Assembly: GCA_020630875.1 (NCBI GenBank)
Contig: JAHDIH010000003.1
Location: 62,164-126,163, forward strand
Direction: 5' to 3'
DNA from: Deltaproteobacteria bacterium
GTDB lineage: Bacteria > Myxococcota_A > Polyangia > Haliangiales > Haliangiaceae
DNA: 64,000 nucleotides
The notes below the pieces were generated by a model, which saw nothing but the letters and a program-made list of their open reading frames with translations, was not told the origin of the DNA and did not search any database. Position 1 is the first letter of the stretch; the number at the start of each line of letters is the position of its first letter. The translations under genes and the position numbers were made by a program. Positions 19,511 to 31,668 of this stretch are shown here, one piece after another.

Positions 19511-22018
19511 ATGAGCGCTCTACCCAACCAGGAGTCGAAATCGCTCAAGGACCATCTTGTCACGTTATTCTTTAGCGCTTTCTTGCTTGGATTGTTTCAA
19601 CAACTATTTTGGTGGCAGCTCTTAGGGCAATATTGCCCCTCCTTTGGCAGTAAGGTTGGCGCGATCATTTTTAACGGACTTCTATTCGGAACGTGTTTCA
19701 CCTTAGTAGGTGCTGTCTTCGTCGGTCTAGTCTCTCTTTTGCCTTTCAAGCTGCCATCCCAAAGCGACAAAGTTCTGGTGCCTGCCGCTATCGCAGTCCC
19801 CACCCTAACCTTACTCTTGCCGAAGATCGCGACGCTGTATGCAACGAAGCTTAGTAGTCGTAACCGGTTAGATCTGGTTCTAGAAGTTAATGCCTTCACC
19901 ACGGTACTTTTGTGCGGCTCGACACTCGTTGTCGCCCATTGGATAGCGAAAAAGCTGCTTCGCCTTCCGCACACAAACAAATTTATTGTTCCGATGCTCT
20001 TAGCTTCGTTTTCGATTGCGGCCGCGATTTGGTGGCTGTCTCATCAATCAGATGCCAGCGCCCTGGGACTGCAAAGATGGTTATTCTCTATCATCGTTCT
20101 ACCTCTCTGTTGGATGGTTAGTTCAAGGTCTTTGCGAAATCGGAGGCTCCCCAATCGGTCGGCCTTATTTCTATTTTCCGTTTGTGCTTGCGCAATGCTA
20201 GCTTTAGGCACTTCACCTCACGTCAAAGCTGCTACAGCGCACGCTGGCCCCGGCAAAACCGCAGTAACAATGCTACAGGCCATTTCTGATTTCGACAGAG
20301 ACGGTACCGGCACCATTTTAGGAGGAGAAGATTGCAACAATTTTGACAGCTCTGTCCATCCAGGAGCATTGGAGATTCCCTACGACGGCGTCGATCAAAA
20401 TTGCATGGGAGGAGACCCCACGCTACCTACGAGTCCCCCAGCGCAAATTTTTTCTTCCACTAAGAAACCCAGACATATTTTGCTAATTACAATTGATACA
20501 GTCCGAGCGGATCATTTTGGTGCTTACGGCTACTCTCGGCCGACTACACCTAACATCGACCGCCTAGCTAAAGAGGGGCTATTGTTTGAAAATTCATGGG
20601 CCCACGCCCCATCAACGCGGTACTCCATTCCAGCCATTTTATCTGGGGTATTTCCTCTTTCCGTCCCCTACGACCACAGCCACCGAGGGTGGCCTGGTCT
20701 GATGCCGGAAGCCACTACGGTAGCAGAAATTGCCAAAGACGCAGGTTTTACAACAGGTGCGATTCTCAATTACTGGTACTTTGACAAATCCAGAAGAATG
20801 AACCAAGGGTTTGATTTTTACGACAACACCAATGCTAAACTTCACCGTTCGGTAAGCGGCAAAGGGCCAGCACAAACTAAGGGAAGCTCATCTAAAGAGC
20901 AAACTGACAAAGCAATCCGTTTTTTGGCTGAACACCCCGAAGAATCCTTGTTTCTTTGGGTCCACTACTACGACCCCCACTACGAGTTTCAGTCCCACAA
21001 AGGCGCGCCAAACTTTGGCTCGGCCCCCAAAGACCGATACGACCAAGAAATCTGGTACACAGACCATCACATTGGCCGACTACTTGAGGAGTTAAAAACG
21101 TTGGGAGTCTATGATGACAGCGCGATAATTATCGCAGGGGATCATGGAGAAGGCTTCGGCGAGCATGGGGTCGACTTTCATGGCTACCACCTCTATGCCG
21201 CACAAACTAGAGTTCCGATGATCGTGAAATCGCCTGATAGCGGCAGCGGAACCGTAGCTTCGCCTGTGAGCCACGTTGATATTCTGCCAACGATTGCCGA
21301 CCTGACCTTGACCTCGGCAAAGCAAACCACTAGCGATGGCCAATCGCTTTTGACAGTGGCCAAAAAAACGAATGAAGCGAGAACGATTTATCAACAGCTT
21401 TCGTTTGAGAACAACAATGAGCAACGAGCTCTTGCATCCCGAAAATGTCACGTCATTCGTTGGCTAAGCCCTACGTCAAAAATCGAAGCCTACAGAATCG
21501 ATCGAGACAAAAGTGAAACAACGGATGTCTCCGCCAGCGACTGTGAGAGCGAACGAAAGTTACTCGACAAGCAAATCGATATGGAACCGTTTACTGCTTT
21601 AGCCTCAAAAGCACTGTCGTCGCCGGCGCTAATCTCAGGACTTTCTCCCAAAGCCTCGGCGAAGAACGTAACGCTCAATAAAGTGGATATCCCGACGAAA
21701 GGAATCAGAAATACCCCTTTCACAATCGACTTTGGATTTCTTCCCAAAGCGACGTTTCACGAGGACTGGAAAGTATTCGTTCATTTTGAACGCAACGCGC
21801 GAGTCGTTTTTAAGGCAGATCACAGGCCTCCGCTTGCCACGACGTGGTGGAAGCCAGAATTCGCGATAACGTATTCTCAGACAGTAATTCCTAAGCATCG
21901 TGGTACTTTTGAGGTTTGGATGGGGCTGTTTCGTGGCAAAGATCGTCTCCCATTAACTAGTGCGGACCATAAGGTTGTTGACAACCGACTCTACCTTGGG
22001 ACCATGGTAGTTCAATAA
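19511..22018 (+). CDS. Membrane-anchored alkaline-phosphatase/sulfatase-fold enzyme with MopE-type motif
   Basis: An 835-aa protein in three parts. Residues 1-240 hold about six to seven transmembrane helices. Residues 259-298 carry a MopE-like motif (DFDRDGTG, GGEDCNN, PYDGVDQNC), likely Ca or metal binding. From about 318 comes a sulfatase-fold domain with ITIDTVRADH, YSRPTTPNIDRLAKEG and metal ligands in AGDHGEGFGEHG. At the formylglycine position the sequence reads PSTRYSIPA, so the nucleophile slot is Thr369, not Cys or Ser, and the CxPxR arginine is missing. That argues for a phosphatase or phospho-head-group transferase rather than a sulfatase. The last 130 residues are beta-rich. The next gene starts within its stop codon. 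Confidence 0.88.
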   Translation: MSALPNQESKSLKDHLVTLFFSAFLLGLFQQLFWWQLLGQYCPSFGSKVGAIIFNGLLFGTCFTLVGAVFVGLVSLLPFKLPSQSDKVLVPAAIAVPTLTLLLPKIATLYATKLSSRNRLDLVLEVNAFTTVLLCGSTLVVAHWIAKKLLRLPHTNKFIVPMLLASFSIAAAIWWLSHQSDASALGLQRWLFSIIVLPLCWMVSSRSLRNRRLPNRSALFLFSVCACAMLALGTSPHVKAATAHAGPGKTAVTMLQAISDFDRDGTGTILGGEDCNNFDSSVHPGALEIPYDGVDQNCMGGDPTLPTSPPAQIFSSTKKPRHILLITIDTVRADHFGAYGYSRPTTPNIDRLAKEGLLFENSWAHAPSTRYSIPAILSGVFPLSVPYDHSHRGWPGLMPEATTVAEIAKDAGFTTGAILNYWYFDKSRRMNQGFDFYDNTNAKLHRSVSGKGPAQTKGSSSKEQTDKAIRFLAEHPEESLFLWVHYYDPHYEFQSHKGAPNFGSAPKDRYDQEIWYTDHHIGRLLEELKTLGVYDDSAIIIAGDHGEGFGEHGVDFHGYHLYAAQTRVPMIVKSPDSGSGTVASPVSHVDILPTIADLTLTSAKQTTSDGQSLLTVAKKTNEARTIYQQLSFENNNEQRALASRKCHVIRWLSPTSKIEAYRIDRDKSETTDVSASDCESERKLLDKQIDMEPFTALASKALSSPALISGLSPKASAKNVTLNKVDIPTKGIRNTPFTIDFGFLPKATFHEDWKVFVHFERNARVVFKADHRPPLATTWWKPEFAITYSQTVIPKHRGTFEVWMGLFRGKDRLPLTSADHKVVDNRLYLGTMVVQ

Positions 22019-23907
22019 TGGGAGCATTCGGAAAAATTAGACCGTCAGTGGTGATAGGAACCGTATTAGCTATTCCTGCCATCTACCAAATAGGATTGCT
22101 TCTCTACGCCATCATATTTCGGGTGCCTTACCCGTACGATTTGGAATGGATGGAAGGTGGCTTGCTCATCCATGGGCAACGGCTATCGGAAGGCAGCTCA
22201 ATTTACCCCGAACCCTCGGTGGAATTCATTCCCTACTTGTACACTCCCCTGTACCCCACGGTCCTCGCGATGGGCGGGTACTTAGTGGACATCACCTACC
22301 AGTTGGGTAGGCTCATCTCTGTGGCATCACTGCTCTTTTTGAGTTGGCAGATAAGAAAAGATTTAACCTGGCGAATCGCTCCAGAAGAACGTCCGCTCGC
22401 CAACCTAGGGTGGTTCTGTGGACTAGGTGTTATTGCTGCGGCTTATCCTTACATGGAGGGGTGGTACGATCTTGTGAGAGCCGACACTCTATTCTGCGCC
22501 ATGGCATTTACTGGTTTGTTTCTCTTAAGACGATGGGCCCAACTTAGAGCCTACGAGCGAGGTGATCTTCGAATGACCATCGCAACTATGCTCATCGCGA
22601 TGTCCTTTTTCTGTAAACAGACAGGAGTACTTTTCACCATAATGGGAGGCGTTCTCCTCCTCTTTTACAACTACAAGAGACTTCCTATGTACATCCTTAT
22701 TTCTGGGATAATCGGGCTAGGAGGCACCCTACTAATGAACCTCGCCACTGACGGCTGGTTTTGGACGTACGTATTTGAAGTGCACCAACAACACGACTTT
22801 AACGCTGATAGATTTTGGTTGTCGTTTCACAATATGCTCTTCAAGTTTCCCCTCCTTACTTACTTACTCGGGGCGGTACTAGTCTTTTCGTTTACTACCG
22901 CTGTCACCTTTTCTAGATCTAAACAAAGTCAGCGCACCCTATTTTCGTGGGCCGCAATCCTAACGTTTTGTTGCCTACTAGGAGCTATCGGCTGGGGCAC
23001 AGAATTTGCCCACTTCAATGCGTACATGCCGATGTTCATTGCGCTGGGGGGAGCCACAGCAGCCTCTATCGCAGCACTGTACCAAACTACCCGTTTTTGG
23101 AAGGTAAGAGTCGAAAGTCTCCTGGCAAAACGGCTTTTCCTCAGAAGCACTTTTTTGACAGCATTCAGTTTGGGAGCTTTGGTAACATGCGACGCCCTAA
23201 CGGCAACCAACTTTGTTCGCCAAGATAATCACTTCATTTATCTACTACCAGCAAGCATGCTAGGTGGTGGATTTATCTTACCAATGATTTCCAAGTACCT
23301 CTGCGCTTTGCCCCGCGAGTACGCAAGACGCGTCCCATTTACGATTCCTCTTATTGCTGCAGCAATAATAGCAGGTCAACTATCGTTATCAACATGGAAC
23401 CCCAAAGATTTTATCCCAACGGACAAAGATGTTGACGCAGGCGACAATCTTATCAACACCATTCAAAGCTACGATGGTGAGGTTTGGATTCCGTGGCACC
23501 CTTGGTACGCGGAAAAAGCGGGAAAACCAAGCTACGTTCACAGAATGGGACTGGTCGACGTGCAGTTAAAGCGCACCTACTTCAGCATCGAGCGACATTG
23601 GAAATTAACCATTGTGAAGAGTCCGGGCTTAACCAAGATTTTTGGTCCTCCCCAAAATATTCCTGAGACAAAAACAAGTCGTTCTTGGCAGGTGGCTGAA
23701 CTTGCAGCACGTCTACGGGAACAGCGGTTCTCTGCCATTATCCTGGACAGGAAACCGGGCGTAGAATTTGGACCTCTACTGACCCACTACAAACTGAAGC
23801 AAAAACTTCCGACCAGTTCTCAACCAAAGGTCTACAGCGGAGCCAAATCTGCTGTACCGAAGTACATCTACGTCCCCAAAGAAGACGTTAACGTCTTTTC
23901 TCGTTAG
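22018..23907 (+). CDS. Polytopic GT-C-type membrane protein, probable glycosyltransferase
   Basis: A 629-aa protein with about twelve transmembrane helices. After the first helix it has YPYDLEWMEGGLL, then PSVEFIPYLYTPLYP, an architecture I associate with large deltaproteobacterial GT-C-like proteins; the acidic DLEW motif would be the catalytic site. The last 160 residues are soluble and probably periplasmic. The start codon overlaps the upstream stop by one base (TAATG), which indicates translational coupling with the sulfatase-fold enzyme. The 3' end overlaps the convergent GT-C gene by 20 bp. The substrate is unknown. Confidence 0.83.
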   Translation: MGAFGKIRPSVVIGTVLAIPAIYQIGLLLYAIIFRVPYPYDLEWMEGGLLIHGQRLSEGSSIYPEPSVEFIPYLYTPLYPTVLAMGGYLVDITYQLGRLISVASLLFLSWQIRKDLTWRIAPEERPLANLGWFCGLGVIAAAYPYMEGWYDLVRADTLFCAMAFTGLFLLRRWAQLRAYERGDLRMTIATMLIAMSFFCKQTGVLFTIMGGVLLLFYNYKRLPMYILISGIIGLGGTLLMNLATDGWFWTYVFEVHQQHDFNADRFWLSFHNMLFKFPLLTYLLGAVLVFSFTTAVTFSRSKQSQRTLFSWAAILTFCCLLGAIGWGTEFAHFNAYMPMFIALGGATAASIAALYQTTRFWKVRVESLLAKRLFLRSTFLTAFSLGALVTCDALTATNFVRQDNHFIYLLPASMLGGGFILPMISKYLCALPREYARRVPFTIPLIAAAIIAGQLSLSTWNPKDFIPTDKDVDAGDNLINTIQSYDGEVWIPWHPWYAEKAGKPSYVHRMGLVDVQLKRTYFSIERHWKLTIVKSPGLTKIFGPPQNIPETKTSRSWQVAELAARLREQRFSAIILDRKPGVEFGPLLTHYKLKQKLPTSSQPKVYSGAKSAVPKYIYVPKEDVNVFSR

Positions 23908-25744
23908 GTCGCACATAAATACTCAAAACAGGAACGCCGAGGTGCGTAATCACCTCAGACGGGGCAAACGTTCCGTAGTCTTGCCAAATCAAATAGTCGT
24001 GGCGATTGAAGTGCTTCTCGTGCACAACCAAAGCAGCATCAGACTTCGCGATACCAACTTTCTCTCTTCCGCTGTGACGAACTCGAGCCGGAAAACGATT
24101 GTCGATAGCGTACAGGGGGAACGCCATATCTGCATCGTGGCCGTAAACCTTCGTGATTTCAGGATGCTGGAACAAGAATGGAGCAGCATGCAGCGCGCTG
24201 TACCCCCAATACTGTCGATTCATTCCCATCGTTGCACCGCCTATTGGTCCTCCAACTTGCGCCATGTAGTGAGACAATCCAAGGGGCCGCGCCTGCCAAA
24301 CTTCTGCGGCCCCCGCCAAAAACGTCAAGAATACCAATGCAGCTTGCACGCCCCAGTGCACTAACTTTGTCACCTCACAAAGCGCCAAAGAGGCGGCCAT
24401 TGCAAAAACGGGAAGAGCCGCGAGCCAATGTTTATCGCTGGCAAACACTGGGGTATTCGGAAAAAAGAATAATACCATTGAACAGAAAAGCGACACCAAA
24501 AGTAGCGAGTAACCTGGGGACGAAAGTCGCGAAACAAAGACCAGCAAACCAAAAACCGCTGGGAGTAAAAGTGCAATCGGGACCGTACTCCAAAGGATCG
24601 CAGGAGTGACCAGCTTCGAGAACGGAGGATGGTTGAGGTTTTCTCCGAGAACTTCAAAATTGTAATGGACGTGCTTGAGGTGAAAAGAGATCCAGTCAGC
24701 AACATGCTGCGGTTGGTGCCACAGCTTAGGCCAAAAAAGAAAAAGCATCACGGTGGAAATCGCGAATGCCAGCCCCAAGAGAACCAAGAGATTCGTATGC
24801 TTGTTGTTACTAACGAAAGACACTGTAATCCAAAGTAAGCTTGCGAAAGCTGCCGCGATGAAAAAAAGCGGACTAATCAAGGAGAGCAACCCCAAACACA
24901 AGCCTCCCACTAAAATCATTTTTGGGTTCCAGCGAGGAATAGAAAAGCTCCAACGTCGCGGTCTGCCAAGCCAGACGGTCAAGCCAATCGTCACGACTAA
25001 AGCGCAAAGTGCTGCGATGGGGAGAGAGGTAATCTTCGCGACTAGCAAAAAGCCGACAACGCACACCGAAGAGACTATGAAAAACCGCTTTCTAGATAGG
25101 GAAACCAACATTAGCGTCAAGCAATGATGGCCAAGTAGCATTGGAGGAAGAATGAGACCGTTGTGTTTCGTAAGCAACGCGGCACCAACGGACAAGCCTA
25201 GTAACAGAGCGAAACGTGCGTCCTCGCGCATCTTCCAATAAAAAAAGACAGACAAAATCCAGAAACTAGCAACTGCCACATCGAAACAGGCGAATCCCGC
25301 GTGAAAGAAAAGTCTCGGCATCACCAAGGTCAACGCTGCCGCGCCAACTCCAACTCTCACTTGCCAAAGGTTTGCAGCAAGAAAAAACACAGCTACGATC
25401 AGTAGAGCGAACAAAAGAGCAGCAGGAATTCGCGCAGCGGTAGTTTTACCGCAAATACGTAAGGCGTCATGGAAGAGCGCAATCGAAACACCAATTCCGT
25501 ACTTTATGAGTGGAGGATGTTCGTTGTTCCCAGCATCAGCTAATTTCTTTCCAAACGTTGCTTCTATGCGTTGCTTCGAAAACGCCTCCCAACTAGAAGT
25601 TGCGTTAGTTAGCCAACTTGCATAGTTCTCCCCTGCACGAACGTAGACTATCTCATCTCGCGCGAGCCCTTGTTCTGTCTGTGCGAACATCACGGCCATC
25701 GTAGCTGCACAGAAGAAAAGAAAAGCAATCAGTCGGTTAGTCAC
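23888..25744 (-). CDS. GT39/PMT-like membrane glycosyltransferase
   Basis: A 618-aa protein with an N-terminal helix followed by GLARDEIVYVRAGENY, the Asp-Glu motif of PMT-type GT-C enzymes. It continues with NNEHPPLIKYGIG, equivalent to the HPPL motif of the GT-C gene at 16010. About eleven more helices follow, and a soluble C-terminal region of about 110 residues. It likely transfers a lipid-linked sugar to a glycan or protein in the periplasm. It overlaps the gene at 25737 by 8 bp, so the two form one minus-strand unit. Confidence 0.87.
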   Translation of the reverse strand: MTNRLIAFLFFCAATMAVMFAQTEQGLARDEIVYVRAGENYASWLTNATSSWEAFSKQRIEATFGKKLADAGNNEHPPLIKYGIGVSIALFHDALRICGKTTAARIPAALLFALLIVAVFFLAANLWQVRVGVGAAALTLVMPRLFFHAGFACFDVAVASFWILSVFFYWKMREDARFALLLGLSVGAALLTKHNGLILPPMLLGHHCLTLMLVSLSRKRFFIVSSVCVVGFLLVAKITSLPIAALCALVVTIGLTVWLGRPRRWSFSIPRWNPKMILVGGLCLGLLSLISPLFFIAAAFASLLWITVSFVSNNKHTNLLVLLGLAFAISTVMLFLFWPKLWHQPQHVADWISFHLKHVHYNFEVLGENLNHPPFSKLVTPAILWSTVPIALLLPAVFGLLVFVSRLSSPGYSLLLVSLFCSMVLFFFPNTPVFASDKHWLAALPVFAMAASLALCEVTKLVHWGVQAALVFLTFLAGAAEVWQARPLGLSHYMAQVGGPIGGATMGMNRQYWGYSALHAAPFLFQHPEITKVYGHDADMAFPLYAIDNRFPARVRHSGREKVGIAKSDAALVVHEKHFNRHDYLIWQDYGTFAPSEVITHLGVPVLSIYVRPNEKRR

Positions 25745-26471
25745 TCAGCACCTCGCCTTCTAAGCAAATCTTCCGCTGCTTCGCTTCTGTTGAGAGTCTG
25801 ACTCTAACGGCTCCCCCTGGATGGTCTAGCTCAAACCGTTGCCACCCATCATTCACACCGACCAAGCCGCGCAGCACCGCGGAGCCACTCTCCATGAAAA
25901 GTAACGCCGGCTCTCGGATATCCCGTCTGGTAAACACATCAGCCACGCCGAGAAACACCTGAAGTTTTCCTGCAGGAACGTTGGCGAACTCATAAATTTT
26001 CTCTCTTCCAGGAAAAAGGGTAGCAGACAGACAGCGTCTGGGAGAAAATTCCACCTCTTCTATTGAGTGAGGCTTCACGGAGCTAAAGCGGTACAAAACT
26101 TCAGAAGGCGCAAGTTGCGTTGACGCTACAGCCAATGGACCAAACGTTCCCTGTTGCGCATCGTATTCTACGGTCCAAAGACGATGGTAACCGGCGTTAC
26201 TCGGCCGTACCAACATATCCAAGGTAATCACGTCTTGTAGGTACTTACGACAAAGGGGATCCAACCACTCAGGTTGGCAAACCACCAAGTCCCCAGGTCC
26301 TACCCGCTCATTCAAATACGCTCCAACACGTTTCCAGTCTGTCTCGGAAACGTGGCTTCGGCTGTAGCGACATGCAACGACAATCTCCCAGGTAGCAACT
26401 ACAGAAAATATGACGATTAAAAGGGGATACCCCCATGTGGTTTTGAATCGCAAGTTGCGTGATGGTAGCAT
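25737..26471 (-). CDS. Single-helix membrane-anchored accessory protein, unknown function
   Basis: A 244-aa protein with one N-terminal helix (about residues 15-33). The segment just after it resembles the soluble tail of GT-C enzymes (WKRVGAYLNERVGPGDLVV), as if this part were detached. The C-terminal 120 residues look beta-sandwich-like. The ATG at 26471 has AAGGA 5 nt upstream, a good ribosome binding site. It overlaps the downstream GT39-like gene by 8 bp, so it may work as a subunit of that enzyme; this is inference. The divergent gene at 26459 starts inside its first codons. Confidence 0.75.
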   Translation of the reverse strand: MLPSRNLRFKTTWGYPLLIVIFSVVATWEIVVACRYSRSHVSETDWKRVGAYLNERVGPGDLVVCQPEWLDPLCRKYLQDVITLDMLVRPSNAGYHRLWTVEYDAQQGTFGPLAVASTQLAPSEVLYRFSSVKPHSIEEVEFSPRRCLSATLFPGREKIYEFANVPAGKLQVFLGVADVFTRRDIREPALLFMESGSAVLRGLVGVNDGWQRFELDHPGGAVRVRLSTEAKQRKICLEGEVLSD

Positions 26472-27881
26472 CTAAATCCTTGCCAGGACTACCACTACCA
26501 CTAAAGTCAAATTTGGCTTCGACGTTATTGTTGCAATACGTGATCTCAGCGCTGCTACTTTCTCTCTTGGCAGGGAAGTCCGGTTGCAGACAAAGCGAAT
26601 CACCCCACTTTGTTCTGCAAGCCGATGCGTGGCTTAACGGTAAAACCGACATCGACAGCGCCGCGAATGGTCGTCAACCTAAAGGCGACGATTGGGCAAG
26701 GATTGACCAATTCAAAAGAAAGTCGAACGGCGCCTATGTCAGAGGGCGCTATTTGATGTCCAAACCTGGCAAAGTAGCGCTTCTATCAGGCGAAGAGCTC
26801 CCAACAAGTGCTCTCAGTCGAAGCGGAAAGCCTAGCTACTACATGACCTTCCCTCCTTTTCCGTCCGTCTTGATGCTACCCGTCGCGGCCCTAGGCGGAA
26901 AAAGCGCTACCGACACGCCAGTGGTTATCGCAATTGCTTCTTTGTTCGTCCCTCTGTTCTTTCTGCTCTTAGTGCGACTGAGGACCTATGGATTCGGGAC
27001 GCTCAACAACTCAGATATATTCTGGATTGCCACTGCGGGAACATTCGGGAGCGTGTTTTTGTTTAGCGCAGTTCAAGGAAGTGTTTGGTATGCGGCTCAC
27101 GTCATCGGTGGAGCTTTGCTGCTTGCGTTTTTGAACTTAACCTTAGGTTGCCGTTTTCCCTTGCTGGCGGGTCTTGCGCTTGGCTTTGCAGCGACCACCA
27201 GAACGCCTTTGGCTTTCGCCTTTCCCCTATTTTTTCTTGAAGCTTGCAGAGTACATCAATTTGCTACGAGTCAATTTTGGAAAGTTAGTTTTCGGTTTGC
27301 TGCCCCCGTCGCCGCAATTGCCACGGCCATGGCGGTCTACAACTACTACCGCTTCCAAAACGTCCTTGAGTTTGGTCACTCTTTTCTAGCTGTAAAACAA
27401 CAATTTCAAATGGAAGCGCTCGGCTTGTTTGACTTGGCGTATCTAAAAAGAAACCTTTTTGTAGCTTTTGGCCTTACGCCGCAACTTTCCACAAGTGCCC
27501 CTTATATCGCCATAAGCGGTCATGGACTTGCCGTATGGATCACCATGCCATACCTACTACTGCTCATTTCGTTCAAGACTTGTCACAATAAGCTGAGTAA
27601 GCACGCCAGTTGGGCGCTATTTGCCGCAGCCCTTGTGGTAGCTCTACCAACCCTATTCTATCAAAACACAGGATGGATTCAGTTCGGTTATCGCTTCTGT
27701 CTCGACTACCTTTTGTTATTGCTACTTGCATTCGCAATACGTCTTCCCAAATTGCGACTTCATGTCAAGTTTGCGATAGCGCTTGCAGTAGCCATCAACT
27801 TGTTTGGTGCCATTACATTTGGGCAGTGGGGGCCATGCTCCCACTACGATACGTCAACCTACGAGACCGTGAGTATCCAAG

Positions 27882-29835
<1,954 letters not shown>

Positions 29836-29921
29836 CTACACCTGCCAACGGGTTCGCAAAAGTCTTTGGTTAAAGATTCAACGAACCCAGCAGGTATCGC
29901 TCATTTTTGGTAGCATCTCGC

Positions 29922-31232
29922 ATGAGCGAAATTGGGGTGGGACTTTTAGGTTTGGGCAGCGTTGGTAGCGGAGTGATCGACCTTCTTTTTGAGAATCAAT
30001 CAAAAATCGTATCCCGTCTTGGCGCTCCACTGAGCGTTACTCGGGTTTGCGTCCGCGATATGGCAAAAAAACGAACCGTACCGTTAAAGGGCGTAGAAAT
30101 TACCGACGATCCCATGGCGGTGATTCGCGACCCTTCCGTAAAAATCGTGTGCGAACTCATCGGTGGAACGAAAGAAGCAAAGACACTGGTTATCGAAGCA
30201 TTGAAAGCCGGCAAGCACGTGGTTACTGCTAACAAAGCCCTTCTTGCTGAACATGCGGAAGAAATATTCGGAACCGCCAAAAAGCATGGGGTCGACGTTT
30301 ACTACGAAGGCGCTGTGGCTGGAGGGATTCCGATCATTAGAACCTTGCGCGAAGGACTTGCAGCGGACCGGATCGAGTCGATCCATGGAATCGTCAACGG
30401 AACTTCCAACTTTATACTGTCCCTGATGGCCGACGGCCAAAGTAGTTTTGCAGAGGCTTTGGCGTCAGCGCAAAAAAGTGGGTTTGCGGAAGCTGACCCA
30501 TCCCTAGACATCGGCGGAGGCGACGCAGCCCACAAATTATCGATCTTGGTCACGTTGGCTTTTGGCGTTCACATTCCTCCTCACAAAATACACAGAGAAG
30601 GAATTCAAACGATTGGCAGCACGGACTTTAAATTTGCCGAGCGTTTTGGCTTTGCGATTAAGCCATTGGCCATCGCGAAAGAGCATGGCAAACATGGTAT
30701 CGAAGCTCGAGTCCACCCCACCCTAGTCCCCAAGCATTGGCTACTAGCTTCCGTTCCTGACGCGAAGAATGCCTTGTACGTTCGATCGTTCGCTCTTGGC
30801 TCATCCATGTACTACGGAGCCGGCGCAGGCGGGATGCCCACCGCCATGGCGGTTATTTCAGACCTTATTGAGGTTGCTCGCAACATCACGAGCAAATCTG
30901 AGGGGCGTCTTCCCGCACGAAGTTTCCAAGATATTAAGTCCGCGACCATTTACCCCGACGAAAATGTGACATCACGATTCTATTGCCGGCTTTCGCTAAG
31001 GGACAAACCTGGCGTCCTTGGTAAAATCACCAACATATTAGGCGAATACAGCGTTTCAATCGCGCAATTAATTCAAGAAGACCGAACGCCACAAGAAACT
31101 GCCGGAGAGTTTGCCTCCGTGATCGTCCTTACTCACGCAACCAAAGTGCTGCAGTTCAAAAAAGCTATGGCGGACATTGAGAACTTAGAAGACTGCCTGA
31201 CTAAGCCAGTGGTGTTACGAGTCGTCCAATGA
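29922..31232 (+). CDS. hom: Homoserine dehydrogenase
   Basis: A 436-aa NAD(P)-dependent homoserine dehydrogenase, which converts aspartate semialdehyde to homoserine for Thr and Met synthesis. The Rossmann motif GLLGLGSVGSGV is near the N-terminus. VTANKALLAEH, EGAVAGGIPIIRTLREGL and GIVNGTSNFILS are the catalytic signatures, followed by EADPSLDIGGGDAAHKL. A C-terminal ACT domain (from about residue 350, RDKPGVLGKIT) suggests allosteric control by an amino acid. ATG at 29922 is preferred over TTG at 29907. The thioesterase gene starts within its stop (ATGA). Confidence 0.97.
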   Translation: MSEIGVGLLGLGSVGSGVIDLLFENQSKIVSRLGAPLSVTRVCVRDMAKKRTVPLKGVEITDDPMAVIRDPSVKIVCELIGGTKEAKTLVIEALKAGKHVVTANKALLAEHAEEIFGTAKKHGVDVYYEGAVAGGIPIIRTLREGLAADRIESIHGIVNGTSNFILSLMADGQSSFAEALASAQKSGFAEADPSLDIGGGDAAHKLSILVTLAFGVHIPPHKIHREGIQTIGSTDFKFAERFGFAIKPLAIAKEHGKHGIEARVHPTLVPKHWLLASVPDAKNALYVRSFALGSSMYYGAGAGGMPTAMAVISDLIEVARNITSKSEGRLPARSFQDIKSATIYPDENVTSRFYCRLSLRDKPGVLGKITNILGEYSVSIAQLIQEDRTPQETAGEFASVIVLTHATKVLQFKKAMADIENLEDCLTKPVVLRVVQ

Positions 31233-31624
31233 TCGTTCAACAAAGAGTCATATTCGGAGACACGGATCAAATGGGGGTGGTCTATCACGCCAATCACTTT
31301 CGCTTTTTCGAAGGGGCACGGGCCGAATACCTCCGTCAGCTAGGAATGAGTGGCAAAGACCTAGATAATCTGGGCATAGGTTTTCCTGTAATCGAAGCCC
31401 ATTGCAACTACAAAAAGCCTGCCCACTATGAAGACTTGTTAGACATCGACATCACGGTCTCTAAGCTCACCGGCGCAAGCGTCACCTTTACCTACAGCTT
31501 ACTACTGGACGGCGTGGTACTGGCCACGGGGCACACCATCCACGTGGCAGTGGGACGCTCAGGAAAGGCCTGCGCTATCCCGGCCGAGATTAAAGAACTA
31601 ATTTCCAAACACGAAGGGCTCTAA
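31229..31624 (+). CDS. Acyl-CoA thioester hydrolase, YbgC/4HBT hotdog family
   Basis: A 131-aa hotdog-fold protein. The signature FGDTDQMGVVYHANHFRFFE includes the catalytic Asp and is typical of YbgC/4-hydroxybenzoyl-CoA thioesterase family members. It hydrolyses acyl-CoA thioesters; the chain specificity is not readable. Its ATG overlaps the hom stop by 4 bp, so both are translated from one message, although no metabolic link between them is obvious. GlpX follows on the same strand after about 45 bp. Confidence 0.94.
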   Translation: MIVQQRVIFGDTDQMGVVYHANHFRFFEGARAEYLRQLGMSGKDLDNLGIGFPVIEAHCNYKKPAHYEDLLDIDITVSKLTGASVTFTYSLLLDGVVLATGHTIHVAVGRSGKACAIPAEIKELISKHEGL

Positions 31625-31668
31625 GTTCCACCCTTGCGCGCGTCCCCATGCCATGGTTAGTTCGGGGC

